Below are positions 13,073 through 22,355 of a stretch of DNA of 45,414 bases, piece by piece. The DNA is taken from positions 1 through 45,414 of the IMG/VR virus record IMGVR_UViG_3300031351_000002, one strand, 5' to 3'. The stretch is from a virus. Position 1 is the first letter of the stretch. Each line of letters begins with the position of its first letter. The notes beneath the pieces are model-generated. The model saw nothing but the letters and a program-made list of their open reading frames with translations. It ran no database searches and was not told where the DNA came from. A program made the translations under genes and the position numbers.

Positions 13073-16000
13073 ATGCCTAGAGGCACAACGGACACCATAC
13101 AACAGAATATCGAAGATATGAGAAGCAAACTTAAAAAGCTGCGTGAGCCTTTAAGCCCCCGTATTACCAAAATCAAGACCAGACTGGCAGAGGGCAAGAC
13201 CGTGTTCTTGTCTCCCAGCACAGCTTCAGAAATCGGGCTGCCCGCCAAGTTTCCTTCTGACTGGACATTGAAAATAACTCCTGGTCATAACGGCGATGAG
13301 CCAGCATTTTCGTATCATTCACCTGAAGGAACGGAGTTTGCCGAGCAGGATATCAGGACTACGCCCGAAGGCGAATTTCTTTCTGCTTCTGAAATGGAAG
13401 AGATAAGAAGTGGGCGGTTTCAAGCCTATAATCCTGTGACTGATACATTCCAGCCCACTACAAGAGCATTTGTTGAAGCCAGAGAGGAAGCTGGGCTTAC
13501 CCCAGAGGAACTGCGAGAATTAGCAGGTGGTCGGTTTCAACCAACTCCAACCCCTTCAGCCGAAACAGAATTATCAGAGTTATTTCAAAGGGTTTATCCA
13601 GATTTTGATTTTGGCGATGAGACAGGCAGAGTAGTCCTCAGCACAATGATGCAGTGGGCAGATGAGGACCCGAATGCATTCTTGCAGGATATTTTAGCAA
13701 AGGGCAGAAATCCCGATACGGAGGCACTACTCAGGGCATTTGAAGCCCCGGACGAATTGATTGATGAAATATTTACTCCTGTCGTCCCAGAAGAAATCAG
13801 TATTCCCAAGACTGGAGTATTCCCCATTGACGGCATCAGGCAGCTAGTAACTATTGACCAGAATACGGGTATGGCTTATGACCGGACAGGGAATAATGTC
13901 GGCTCGCTTGACCCGATAAAGAGGGAGATTACCACTACACCACCCGAGGGCAAGGCAAAGGATATTTGGGATGCCGCCGTCCTGAGCGCAGCCAGTATGT
14001 GGCACAGGACGAAGCAGTATTTCGTTTCCAGTCTCCCCAATCTACTGTTTCGTGATATGACTGATTTTGAAAGGGAGATACAGGGAGACGAGTGGGCTGA
14101 TATAACCGATGCCCGCAATGAGGCATTGAGGGATAAATTCAGGCAGGCATACGCCAGAAATAATGCCGAGTTTGAAGAATGGGTAGAAAAGCGTCCTGAA
14201 TTACAGCCGAAAAGGGAATATCAGGAAGGGGTGATGGAACACCCCGAACTGCTTAAAGACCCTTATTATTATGCCTACGAGATAGCCAGTGCCGCACCAT
14301 TTATGGCTGGCGTGATGGCGACAGCTATTGTAACTACGGCGGTTACTGGAAATCCATTAGTAGGTTTGACGGCTGGTATGTTGGTGGCTACGCCTTCGCA
14401 GACACAGGATGTTTATGAGGCACTATTAGAGAACGGAGCTACCGAAGAGCAGGCGACAGTCATAGCCAACCCTATCGGTGCTGTTATATCGGCGGTTGAA
14501 GTTCTCGGTGACATACCCTTCTTCAAAGCAGTAGCCCCGCAGCTATTCAAGTTCTTCAGGAAAGAGGCAACTGAAGAGATAGCCAAGCAGACGATGAAAG
14601 GTTTGCTCAAGAGAGGAATTACTACTGCAACACAGGTGGAGATAGCCGAGACGCTGGAAGAGGTAGTTCAAGGCGCATTACAAAACGCTGCGGTTAAGAT
14701 AGTCAATGAGCATCAGGATATATTCGAGGGACTGGCCGATACCGCAATCAGGGCAGCCATAGCCTCTGCACCATTTGCGCTATTTGGCGGTGGTGCTTCC
14801 ATCAGGACAGATGTGATGGAGAAGTTTGAGGAAAGTATGCCCGAAGTGGTAGAGGGGATAAAGAAACTCGCCAAAGGAGAACGTGGTGCATTAGGATTTC
14901 TCGAAGAGAAACCCGGGGTCAAGGGTATCTTATCGCTAGATGAAATATCTCAACTGGAGACTAGAATATCTTTAGACCTCATACGGAAGGATGAAGCAGC
15001 GGAGATTGAGAGATTAACCGAGAAAATCAGGGAAGAGGGTCTAAAAGAGCCGATTACGATAATGGTCAGAGAAGATGGCTCCCGTGTAGTTTGGGACGGT
15101 ATGCATAGATTGATAGCGGCACAAACTCTGGGGATAAAGAATATCCCAGTTAAGTATATAGGTGAAGGGGTTACACCACCTGTTACCCCAGAGGTTACAA
15201 CAATACCCAAAGAAGGTAAGATAATACCCGAAAAGGGTAAGCCAGAAGCACCGCCAACAGAAGTAAAACCTGCACCAGAAATAGAAGCAGCCAAAACTCA
15301 AGCTCCACAGGTAACTAAAGAGATTGAAACAGTAATATCCGACCTCCAAGCGCAGGTAGAGAAAACCAGCGAGGAAGTCAAAGGCAAGCGTGGAGAAGCT
15401 GCCAGAATAAGCAGGGAAGCCCTTAAAGGGCTGGAAAGAGAAGTTGCCTACGCCCAGAAAACCCTTGAGACTTTCAGGGAACAGGTGAATGTTCCCGATG
15501 CTGTCAAGTTGCGACAAACAATCGTAGCGATGGCAAGATTTAAGGGTATCGGCAAAACTCAGTTGAGAGATGCCATTAAAAGTGTCGCTGGACAGAGACA
15601 TCTTCGTAATGTCGCCTCACCACAGCTTCTTGAAATCCTTGAGAAAGTCAGGGAAGCGAGACCATTAAAAATAGGTTACGAGAAAGTAGTAACTCTCAAG
15701 ACCGAAGCTAAAATCCAGTCGTTGAAAGAAAGCCTTATCTCCAGCCGCCAGATGACCGAGGAGATATATAACCACATCAAGGAACGCCTTAATTTAAGAA
15801 CCGACAGATACGAACACGCCCAGAAGTTCATTACCGAATCCGATGCCAAAGAACTAATACGGGCGATGAATGATGAGGTAGTTCTTGCCAGATGGGATAT
15901 CAAGGTTAAGGATGCTCTGGCTAAAAACCCCGCCATCAAAGGAGTAAGAGACGGTCTTAATGACAGGGGAATGGCGGGAACTGGTGTTGAGTTCAATGGC

Positions 16001-19000
16001 GAGCCGATAAAGGTAAGTCGTGGCACTGAACTTTACTCAATGCGCTACTATGTGCTCAACCTCCAGAAGAAGCTGGCTGCTCCAATCTATGATACATGGC
16101 AGAAGATAAATCAGGCTCACCTCGTTGCCAGAGACAGGCACAACCAGCAGTTGCGGAGGTTGCAGGATACCACGCCGAACTTCAAAGAGGTAGCCTCTGA
16201 TGAGAAAGCCTTAAAGAGAATTGAAGACTATATCGCCAGCAAGCACAATCTGGCTAAAATCAAAGCACCTGAGCTATCCGATGATGAAATGGCGATAGCC
16301 ACTGAGCTTGAGAGGGGATACTTTGAAGCACAGAACGATGTCAGGTTTATCAGGTTCGTCAACGCCTACGCCGAGAACGAGGGCGATATTGACCTTATAA
16401 ATAAAGAGATACCAAGCGCGCCGAAAAAGGCACTCAGAAGGGCTATTGATGTCTATGAGGGCAAGGGCGCAGACGAGCTAAGGAAGTTCACCGATACCCA
16501 GAAGTGGGGCGTTATTGAGAAGGGTTATGACCCTCGTTCCTTCATCAAACCGATACTCTACTTCCACGCACCGAGAGAAACTACCTTTGCCAAAGGTCTC
16601 CTGCGGACCAGAAGTGGCGTGGAGTATCAGGCTGATGAAACCAACATCATCCAGAGGTATTCCAGACACCAGAAGCAGTTGATAGCCTTGCAGGAGATGT
16701 CATCGCTGATAAGGGCTTTCGGCAGGCTTTATGCCGAACACGCTCACAAACTTGCTCCTTCAGCGCAGAGAGATGTTTCTAAAGTATTGAGTCGTGGTCT
16801 TAATGAGATGAAAGGCTACCGTGAAGATGCGGGGGCGATTATTCACGCCATAGAGCGTCTTTATGGTCAGGTGGCAGCAGTTGTCTTCTGGAGACCAGAC
16901 CTCGTAGCCAGAAACAAGTTCCAGAACTTTGCCTTCAATCCCGACTACTGGGCGGGAAGGTTCGCTGACCCACGGAATAAACCTATTTCAGAAGCAAGAC
17001 GCAGGTGGTTTGAAGTGTTTGTCAGTCAAGAGAGGGTATTTCAGTTTGAATATCTGCTCTATGGTGAGAAGCCACTACCGGGCTTCGGTCTGCTGACCAG
17101 ACTTGCGAGGAGAACAAGCCTTTATCCCTGGTCGGATAAGACAAACAGGGCTGAGGCTTTTATGGTCAGGATTAACCGAGTTGACAGGGCATTAGACGCT
17201 TATGATAAACACGGCGATGTCCAGAGATTGATTGACGATAGCGGTCTCAACGAGTTTGAACCGAGACAGCAGGCGGAAGCGTTAGAATATCTGTCAATGG
17301 ACTCCGTTGACTACGGCATAGATGGTATGGAGGCGGTATCGGGTAGGGAAGCGTTTGCTCTCTACATTACCCAGCAACTTGTCAACAATGTTCACTTCCT
17401 CTATGACAGGGCACAGAGAGCACCAGCCGAGATGGGAGCTACCGGCAAGACACTCGGCAATATCCTCGTCTTTAACCGCAGTTGGGGTGAGAGGTTTATC
17501 CTTCAGGGAAGGAAGCTAGACCCAAAAACTAAAGCAACTATAAAGGAACGGCTAAAAGCTGTTCAGGTCATAGTCGGCGTAGTAGTTGCTGGTCTTTTAG
17601 CTGGTGAAGTCTACAAGAAGATAACGGGTAAGGAGCATAATCCTTATAATCCGCTTAACATCATAACGTGGACACCTGGCGGTCTGGCTCTGGGTGTTAC
17701 CGAAGATATATCAAACACTATCTACCTGATAACTCAGGCGGTTCAGGGAGATAAAAGTGCTTTCGGCTCATTGCCTGGAGTAATCGCTGGCGTGGCTACA
17801 TTGACACTACCGTTCTACAAGAACGCTGTGCAGGCTCTTGATGCCGTAACCGATATGAAGAATGTTGATGTCTATGCCCTCCGCAAGATACGGGAGATGA
17901 TAGACGATGAATATGAGGTCAGGGGCGGGACTCACGAGGTAGAGAGAACCCTGCTTGAGAAATTGCAGAGGGCGATATTCAGCTTCAAAGACCAGCCCGT
18001 AACACCGCAGGAGAAGATAGACGAAGCGGAGACTCAACTGGGGTGGACGATTGATGTAGGCGATGTGCCCTTCACGCTGGAAGAGCCTGACATCTACAAT
18101 ATGCGGAAGCTCAACAGCGATATGTCAAGGATACTGGGGAATGTCAAGCCAGAGGATATTACCAGAGAGAATAAATATTCTGACCTTGCTATGGCTTGGA
18201 AGGAAAAAGAGGGCTACGAAGCTATCTGGAATACCCTCCCCAATAAGAAACTCTATGAGATAACCGAACTACCAGAAGAACTTGAGAAGTGGGCGAGCAG
18301 GCATAAGAGGGAGTTATCTTTAATCACCAAATATCAGAAACTTGAAGGGGCAGAAGCAAAGGAGTTTCTCGAAGAGCATCCTGAGCTAAAAGTCAATCCC
18401 GCAATCGAGTGGCTCAAGCAGTTCCCTATCGCCAATGCCAGATTAGCCCTCTGGGGTCAGGCCAAGATATACAGCAAGGAAGCCTATGACGAGTTCAACA
18501 GGCTGGTGAAAGAACTTGATGTTCCCGATGATGCCATACCAGAACTGACACTACCGCCGAAAGGCTCGGTGGAAAACTACTTCAAGTATCAGGAGACCGG
18601 CGGAGAACTGGGCTATAACTCGTGGGAAGTCCAGTTACTTATGGCACAGGACGATGATTTAAGGCAGTTCCTTGAGCGACAACCCATTGAAACGCCCGTC
18701 AGAAGCCTTGAGTTGAAGATTAAGGGCAGGGAACTGGAAGAGGATAGCCAGGAGTTCAGGGACAACGAAAGGCGCATAGAGGCCATTGAGAACGGTGCTC
18801 CTGACGAGATTGAGAGTAAATGGGTAGAGCGTGGTCATATAGTTGATGAGTTTACGGCGGGTAGCTCAGAGGCTATGGTCTGGTTGCTAGACCATAAAAA
18901 CGCTTTTGACTGGGCTATTGACAACGGGCTACTCACCGATGACGGTTCTGACTGGAATGAGGAAAGGCTACGCCTGAATGTTGAGAAAAACAAACTGGAA

Positions 19001-19696
19001 GAAGGCACATCTGAATTCGCTGAAGTTGATACCAAGCTCAAAGCCTTTGAAAGAGGACTGCCATCAGAGCAAATTGATAATTTCGCTATTTATAACAGCT
19101 TTCCAGAGGCAGGATATAGGCGGGAACGCTTCTTAATGGAGCATCCCGTGTTCGCTGAAGCTATGGGCTTGCAAGTCCCTGAGAAAGTCCCCTCCGAGAA
19201 ATACGACATACTGCTTGAGAAAGAGGACAGGACACCCGAAGACGAACTCCGAATGGACGCTTACAAAATCTATGTGCCTGATAAATATATTGAGGACTAT
19301 GTAACCTACCATACCAGCAAGAAACCCGATAACTGGGAAGAGAAAAACGGCACCGACCTCTACTATGCAGACGATTGGTGGATGATGGAGCACCAGGGCT
19401 TCTACAAGGAAGTCTATCTCGGCATACTGGGCAATCAGCGCAAAGACTATCGCACCGTGCCGACCAGAGAGGTATTCAACAAGTACCTCCGCTACCTTGA
19501 GCTGGAAGGGAAGAGGCGCAGTCAATTCAGGCTAGATAACCTCGACCTTGATAAATGGCTGGTCTTAAAATTCGGCTACACGCCGATTGAAGAGCAAGAA
19601 ATTAAGCCTGAGAAAAAAGAGCCAGAGAAGCCTGAAGGCACTATTGAAGAGTCACTGGAAGATATGAGAGAGAAACTATCCAGTCTAATGCGATAA
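13073..19696 (+). CDS. Giant virion/polyvalent protein, 2207 aa
   Basis: The largest gene, about 15 percent of the genome, in the MuF-like slot between portal and scaffold. Visible parts, in order: an N-terminal helix and Pro-rich segment; hydrophobic stretches at about 405-440 and 556-576; a ParB/sulfiredoxin-like domain at about 628-697 (KEPITIMVREDGSRVVWDGM, then HRLIAAQTLG); a Pro-rich linker and coiled coil to about 840; a long alpha-helical middle; hydrophobic segments near 1497-1516 and 1563-1580; and a C-terminal helical array repeating a motif like FLEEHPELK (also FLERQPIE, FLMEHPVFA). Phage polyvalent proteins with ParB-like domains are known to be injected with DNA. I infer an ejected internal protein that may also cross membrane. 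No MuF or lysozyme motif is visible. Confidence 0.75.
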   Translation: MPRGTTDTIQQNIEDMRSKLKKLREPLSPRITKIKTRLAEGKTVFLSPSTASEIGLPAKFPSDWTLKITPGHNGDEPAFSYHSPEGTEFAEQDIRTTPEGEFLSASEMEEIRSGRFQAYNPVTDTFQPTTRAFVEAREEAGLTPEELRELAGGRFQPTPTPSAETELSELFQRVYPDFDFGDETGRVVLSTMMQWADEDPNAFLQDILAKGRNPDTEALLRAFEAPDELIDEIFTPVVPEEISIPKTGVFPIDGIRQLVTIDQNTGMAYDRTGNNVGSLDPIKREITTTPPEGKAKDIWDAAVLSAASMWHRTKQYFVSSLPNLLFRDMTDFEREIQGDEWADITDARNEALRDKFRQAYARNNAEFEEWVEKRPELQPKREYQEGVMEHPELLKDPYYYAYEIASAAPFMAGVMATAIVTTAVTGNPLVGLTAGMLVATPSQTQDVYEALLENGATEEQATVIANPIGAVISAVEVLGDIPFFKAVAPQLFKFFRKEATEEIAKQTMKGLLKRGITTATQVEIAETLEEVVQGALQNAAVKIVNEHQDIFEGLADTAIRAAIASAPFALFGGGASIRTDVMEKFEESMPEVVEGIKKLAKGERGALGFLEEKPGVKGILSLDEISQLETRISLDLIRKDEAAEIERLTEKIREEGLKEPITIMVREDGSRVVWDGMHRLIAAQTLGIKNIPVKYIGEGVTPPVTPEVTTIPKEGKIIPEKGKPEAPPTEVKPAPEIEAAKTQAPQVTKEIETVISDLQAQVEKTSEEVKGKRGEAARISREALKGLEREVAYAQKTLETFREQVNVPDAVKLRQTIVAMARFKGIGKTQLRDAIKSVAGQRHLRNVASPQLLEILEKVREARPLKIGYEKVVTLKTEAKIQSLKESLISSRQMTEEIYNHIKERLNLRTDRYEHAQKFITESDAKELIRAMNDEVVLARWDIKVKDALAKNPAIKGVRDGLNDRGMAGTGVEFNGEPIKVSRGTELYSMRYYVLNLQKKLAAPIYDTWQKINQAHLVARDRHNQQLRRLQDTTPNFKEVASDEKALKRIEDYIASKHNLAKIKAPELSDDEMAIATELERGYFEAQNDVRFIRFVNAYAENEGDIDLINKEIPSAPKKALRRAIDVYEGKGADELRKFTDTQKWGVIEKGYDPRSFIKPILYFHAPRETTFAKGLLRTRSGVEYQADETNIIQRYSRHQKQLIALQEMSSLIRAFGRLYAEHAHKLAPSAQRDVSKVLSRGLNEMKGYREDAGAIIHAIERLYGQVAAVVFWRPDLVARNKFQNFAFNPDYWAGRFADPRNKPISEARRRWFEVFVSQERVFQFEYLLYGEKPLPGFGLLTRLARRTSLYPWSDKTNRAEAFMVRINRVDRALDAYDKHGDVQRLIDDSGLNEFEPRQQAEALEYLSMDSVDYGIDGMEAVSGREAFALYITQQLVNNVHFLYDRAQRAPAEMGATGKTLGNILVFNRSWGERFILQGRKLDPKTKATIKERLKAVQVIVGVVVAGLLAGEVYKKITGKEHNPYNPLNIITWTPGGLALGVTEDISNTIYLITQAVQGDKSAFGSLPGVIAGVATLTLPFYKNAVQALDAVTDMKNVDVYALRKIREMIDDEYEVRGGTHEVERTLLEKLQRAIFSFKDQPVTPQEKIDEAETQLGWTIDVGDVPFTLEEPDIYNMRKLNSDMSRILGNVKPEDITRENKYSDLAMAWKEKEGYEAIWNTLPNKKLYEITELPEELEKWASRHKRELSLITKYQKLEGAEAKEFLEEHPELKVNPAIEWLKQFPIANARLALWGQAKIYSKEAYDEFNRLVKELDVPDDAIPELTLPPKGSVENYFKYQETGGELGYNSWEVQLLMAQDDDLRQFLERQPIETPVRSLELKIKGRELEEDSQEFRDNERRIEAIENGAPDEIESKWVERGHIVDEFTAGSSEAMVWLLDHKNAFDWAIDNGLLTDDGSDWNEERLRLNVEKNKLEEGTSEFAEVDTKLKAFERGLPSEQIDNFAIYNSFPEAGYRRERFLMEHPVFAEAMGLQVPEKVPSEKYDILLEKEDRTPEDELRMDAYKIYVPDKYIEDYVTYHTSKKPDNWEEKNGTDLYYADDWWMMEHQGFYKEVYLGILGNQRKDYRTVPTREVFNKYLRYLELEGKRRSQFRLDNLDLDKWLVLKFGYTPIEEQEIKPEKKEPEKPEGTIEESLEDMREKLSSLMR

Positions 19697-19882
19697 AACA
19701 TCGCAAACAGTTAGTATTATCGCCAGAGTACCCGTAGCCGATAATATCAGAAACAGAAAAACCAGACCACTACATATATCATCCCACGACTCTTTACGGT
19801 TGAGATTGGTCAGATACTTCGTCTCCCAATCAGTCTTAAATGACCATCTGAAGTAGTTTATTTGTTCCCTAAACCAGTTCAT
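19685..19882 (-). CDS. Leftward membrane-protein moron, 65 aa
   Basis: An N-terminal cytoplasmic-type amphipathic part (MNWFREQINYFRWSFKTDWE) and one long hydrophobic helix (SGLVFLFLILSATGTLAIIL, about 38-57). It is opposite in direction to the late genes around it, overlaps the giant gene's 3' end by 12 bp, and has its own strong promoter at 19889-19916. That combination is the signature of a moron expressed in the lysogen; superinfection exclusion or another membrane effect is likely but unproven. No Shine-Dalgarno site precedes the ATG, and the predicted mRNA begins at it. Confidence 0.7.
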   Translation of the reverse strand: MNWFREQINYFRWSFKTDWETKYLTNLNRKESWDDICSGLVFLFLILSATGTLAIILTVCDVLSH

Positions 19883-19888
19883 AGGTGA

Positions 19889-19916
19889 ATTATAACCATT
19901 TTTACCAAATTGTCAA
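19889..19916 (-). promoter_or_regulatory. Strong sigma70-type promoter for the moron
   Basis: Read leftward: TTGACA (19911-19916), a 16-base spacer, TATAAT (19889-19894). Both hexamers are perfect consensus. The start of transcription falls at about 19882, the A of the ATG, so the mRNA should be leaderless. No repressor-like palindrome overlaps it. Confidence 0.85.
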
Positions 19917-19931
19917 GTAGAGAGGTGATAT

Positions 19932-20039
19932 ATGCCACACAAGGGAGTACCGAAAAGAAATGGAAGCGGGCGTGGAGTCAGGGCAAATAGAGGCAGAGGT
20001 GGATGCTCGCCAACCAGAAGCAAGGGTAAGGGGAGGTAA
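19932..20039 (+). CDS. Gly/Arg-rich peptide, 35 aa
   Basis: MPHKGVPKRNGSGRGVRANR, then GRGGCSPTRSKGKGR. Very basic, disordered, with a single Cys. AGAGGTGATAT precedes the ATG. I have seen similar small Gly/Arg-rich peptides near phage head genes; it may condense or bind DNA. Function unknown. Confidence 0.6.
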   Translation: MPHKGVPKRNGSGRGVRANRGRGGCSPTRSKGKGR

Positions 20040-20107
20040 TTTATGCATAAAACGAGTTTCTTAGTTCGCTAGATGGTTCAAAAATAAATTAACAAAAGGA
20101 GAATACA

Positions 20108-20788
20108 ATGCCAGAACCTAAAGTCAAAGATACCCAGTCTGAAGAAGAAAAGGCAGCGCAGGTTGCCGCAGAACAGGCTAAGGCTCTTGCTGATGAAGCT
20201 GGTTCCGAGGAAGAAAAACCTACAGTCACCGAAGCCGAAGTCAAGGCTCGGGTTGAAAAGGCAGTTCAGGCCGCTCGAATAAAAGCTGGTAGGGACGATA
20301 AAGCATTTGAAGCAAAGGCTGAAGCACTCAAAAAAAGGGAAGAGTCCATCAGCCAGGCGGAAAGACGCAGGCTGGAAGAGGAAAGGGAAGCGGTGCGTGA
20401 TGATGCGGAGGCTTTAAAGACCCTGGATGCTAGAGAGGCCGTAAAAGCTCGGGAAAGGGAAGCCGAGAAAAAGGAAACTGAGCTGACGGCTCGTGAACTT
20501 GAGTTGAAAGCTGACGAAGATTCCAGAGCAGAGGAAAACCTGGTTAATGCCATAGCTGATGTTGCCACGGAATTTGAGTTGGATGCTACCAAGTTTGCGA
20601 AATCCTGCACAGACCTCAAGCTGACTTCCAGAGAGCAAGTCGAAAGCCTTGCTCGTACCATAACAGGTAAAGAGCCTGACCTTAAAAAGAAGCCTTTGAA
20701 ACTCGATTCCAGTAGAGGCGGAGGAGCAAGCCCGAGCGAACAAAAGAAACTAGAAAACCGATATCCAAGTATGTTTCCGAAAAAATAA
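20108..20788 (+). CDS. Capsid scaffolding protein, 226 aa
   Basis: Acidic, Ala/Glu/Lys-rich and almost wholly helical, with a long coiled coil (about 55-150) and a basic C-terminal tail (DLKKKPLKLD, then RYPSMFPKK). This composition, and the place 18 bp upstream of the coat gene, are diagnostic of scaffolds that guide procapsid assembly, the C-terminal tail being the usual coat-binding part. AAAAGGAG precedes the ATG. Confidence 0.85.
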   Translation: MPEPKVKDTQSEEEKAAQVAAEQAKALADEAGSEEEKPTVTEAEVKARVEKAVQAARIKAGRDDKAFEAKAEALKKREESISQAERRRLEEEREAVRDDAEALKTLDAREAVKAREREAEKKETELTARELELKADEDSRAEENLVNAIADVATEFELDATKFAKSCTDLKLTSREQVESLARTITGKEPDLKKKPLKLDSSRGGGASPSEQKKLENRYPSMFPKK

Positions 20789-20806
20789 CTTTGAGGAGGT
20801 AAAAAA

Positions 20807-21832
20807 ATGGCTACAGCCATTGGAAACACCTATCTAACTTTACTCGACTATGTTCAGCGTGAAAGCCCGGCTGGTGGGATTGACGAAATAATCGAAGTTC
20901 TCACCGCATCTAATCCTATCTTGGCGGATGCTAATATAATGGAGGGCAATTTACCGACTGGACATCGCAGCACGCAGCGGACGACCGACCCGACTGGTGC
21001 ATGGCGTCTGCTGAACTACGGCGTTGCGGCTGAGAAAAGCACCACGAAACAGATAACCGATACCTGTGGAATTCTGGAAGGTTATAGCAAACTGGACGTG
21101 GACGTCGCTTCTTTGAATGCCAATGAGGCCGCTTTGCGTGCTTCGGAAGACAACGCCTTTGTCACCGGGTTTAACGACACCGTAGCAACAGCGCTCTTTT
21201 ATTCCAACCAGGGAGTAAACCCAGAGCAAATTCACGGTCTGGCACCGCGATACCGCGATACTGACGGTGACTACGCCAGCCAAATAATCTCTGGTGGAGG
21301 CTCTGGCAGTGACAACACTTCCGTGTGGCTCGTTACCTGGGGACCGCAGACCTGCACGCTGATTTACCCGAAGGGTAGTCAGGCTGGTTTGCAAAGTGAA
21401 GATTTAGGGCGGCAGCTCATTGAAGATGCGGCTGGTGGCAACTACCTGGCCTGGGTTACCAGGTTTCAGTGGAAACTTGGTCTTACCCTGCGGGATTACC
21501 GGTATGTTATCCGCCTCTGCAACATTGATGTTTCAGACCTGACTTCAGATGCTGCCTCCGGCGCCGACCTGATGGACAAGATGATTGACGCTTACTATGC
21601 CCGCCCAAGTGTTGACCTGGGCAATATGGCGAAGACGTTCTTCTACTGCAACAAGACCGTTGCCAAGTTCCTGCACAAGCAGGCTCAGAACAAGAGCAAT
21701 GTCAATCTGACCATCGACTCACCCGCCGGCAAACCGGTAGTCAGCTTCCTGGATGCCCCGGTTCATGTGTGCGACAACATCTCATCTGCGGAAGCAACAG
21801 TCAGCACTACTCCTGGGTCTGTACTGGCCTAG
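20807..21832 (+). CDS. Major capsid protein, HK97-like fold, epsilon15 gp7-type, 341 aa
   Basis: The segment STTKQITDTCGILEGYSKLD, followed by LNANEAALRASEDNAFVTGF, resembles the coat proteins of epsilon15-like podoviruses (GP7 family) as I remember them. The N-terminus has no obvious delta domain, consistent with the separate scaffold upstream. The gene has the best ribosome binding site of the region (GAGGAGG) as expected for the most abundant protein, and follows the scaffold by 18 bp. Confidence in coat function is high, in the exact family moderate. Confidence 0.88.
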   Translation: MATAIGNTYLTLLDYVQRESPAGGIDEIIEVLTASNPILADANIMEGNLPTGHRSTQRTTDPTGAWRLLNYGVAAEKSTTKQITDTCGILEGYSKLDVDVASLNANEAALRASEDNAFVTGFNDTVATALFYSNQGVNPEQIHGLAPRYRDTDGDYASQIISGGGSGSDNTSVWLVTWGPQTCTLIYPKGSQAGLQSEDLGRQLIEDAAGGNYLAWVTRFQWKLGLTLRDYRYVIRLCNIDVSDLTSDAASGADLMDKMIDAYYARPSVDLGNMAKTFFYCNKTVAKFLHKQAQNKSNVNLTIDSPAGKPVVSFLDAPVHVCDNISSAEATVSTTPGSVLA

Positions 21833-21867
21833 AGTAACAATCAAATAAACTAAAAGGAGAATTGACA

Positions 21868-22290
21868 ATGTACGTAGATAAGCAATGTTTGTTAGCTGAT
21901 GGTCTTGACATAGGTATAGCGGCTGGTTCTGTTTATGGTAGTTATGCCTATAATCTTGGTTCTACTAAAGACCCGGGTGGGGGCAAGCCTCTATATGTAG
22001 TTTGCTGTATAGATGAGGCTGTGACGTCTAGTGGGAGCGCTACTGTCCAAATCGAAATTGTTGACGAAGAGGATGAAACAATAGATTCCAGTTCTGTAGT
22101 AATTTGTGGGACTGAGGACGTAGCTTACACCCGGTTTACACTGGGCAAGGTAATCGTTATTCCAGTGCCGTTCGGCCTTATCACTCAGCAATACCTTGGA
22201 ATTAAGGTTACTGTTGCTGCTGCAACGACTACAGCTGGCACTCTCACTGCTTTCATAGCTGTAGACCCGTTCACTAATCCCGGTGCGTAA
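21868..22290 (+). CDS. Putative capsid decoration or head protein, 140 aa
   Basis: Beta-rich throughout (KPLYVVCCIDEAVTSS, then SATVQIEIVDEEDETI and VIVIPVPFGLITQQYLGIKV). Short beta-sandwich proteins directly after the coat gene often decorate the capsid. The ATG at 21868 follows AAAGGAGAATTGACA; a TTG at 21862 is inside the spacer. A stable hairpin follows the gene at 22307-22333. Confidence 0.65.
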   Translation: MYVDKQCLLADGLDIGIAAGSVYGSYAYNLGSTKDPGGGKPLYVVCCIDEAVTSSGSATVQIEIVDEEDETIDSSSVVICGTEDVAYTRFTLGKVIVIPVPFGLITQQYLGIKVTVAAATTTAGTLTAFIAVDPFTNPGA

Positions 22291-22306
22291 GTAAAATAAA
22301 CGTAAT

Positions 22307-22333
22307 AGGGGTGGAGACAAAATCTTCACCCCT
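22307..22333 (+). terminator. Hairpin after the coat/decoration genes
   Basis: AGGGGTGGAGA (22307-22317) pairs with TCTTCACCCCT (22323-22333) over 11 bp (one G-U) with loop CAAAA. There is no T tract, so it may block 3' decay of the coat mRNA or end only part of the transcripts. Confidence 0.5.
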
Positions 22334-22355
22334 AATGAACTAAAGGAGGTTCAAT

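Noticed and set aside
14950-15601. Long leftward reading frames inside the giant gene
   Set aside because: They mirror the charged, helical codons of the + strand gene, have no promoter or ribosome binding site, and many similar mirror frames occur along the gene.
20266-20829. A leftward 187-codon Ser/Ala/Phe-rich frame
   Set aside because: This composition is what an Ala/Glu/Lys-rich scaffold gene gives when read backward; no start signals are present.
21862-21868. TTGACA at 21863 as a promoter before the 140-aa gene
   Set aside because: It lies in the ribosome-binding spacer just ahead of the ATG, and no -10 sits at the right distance.
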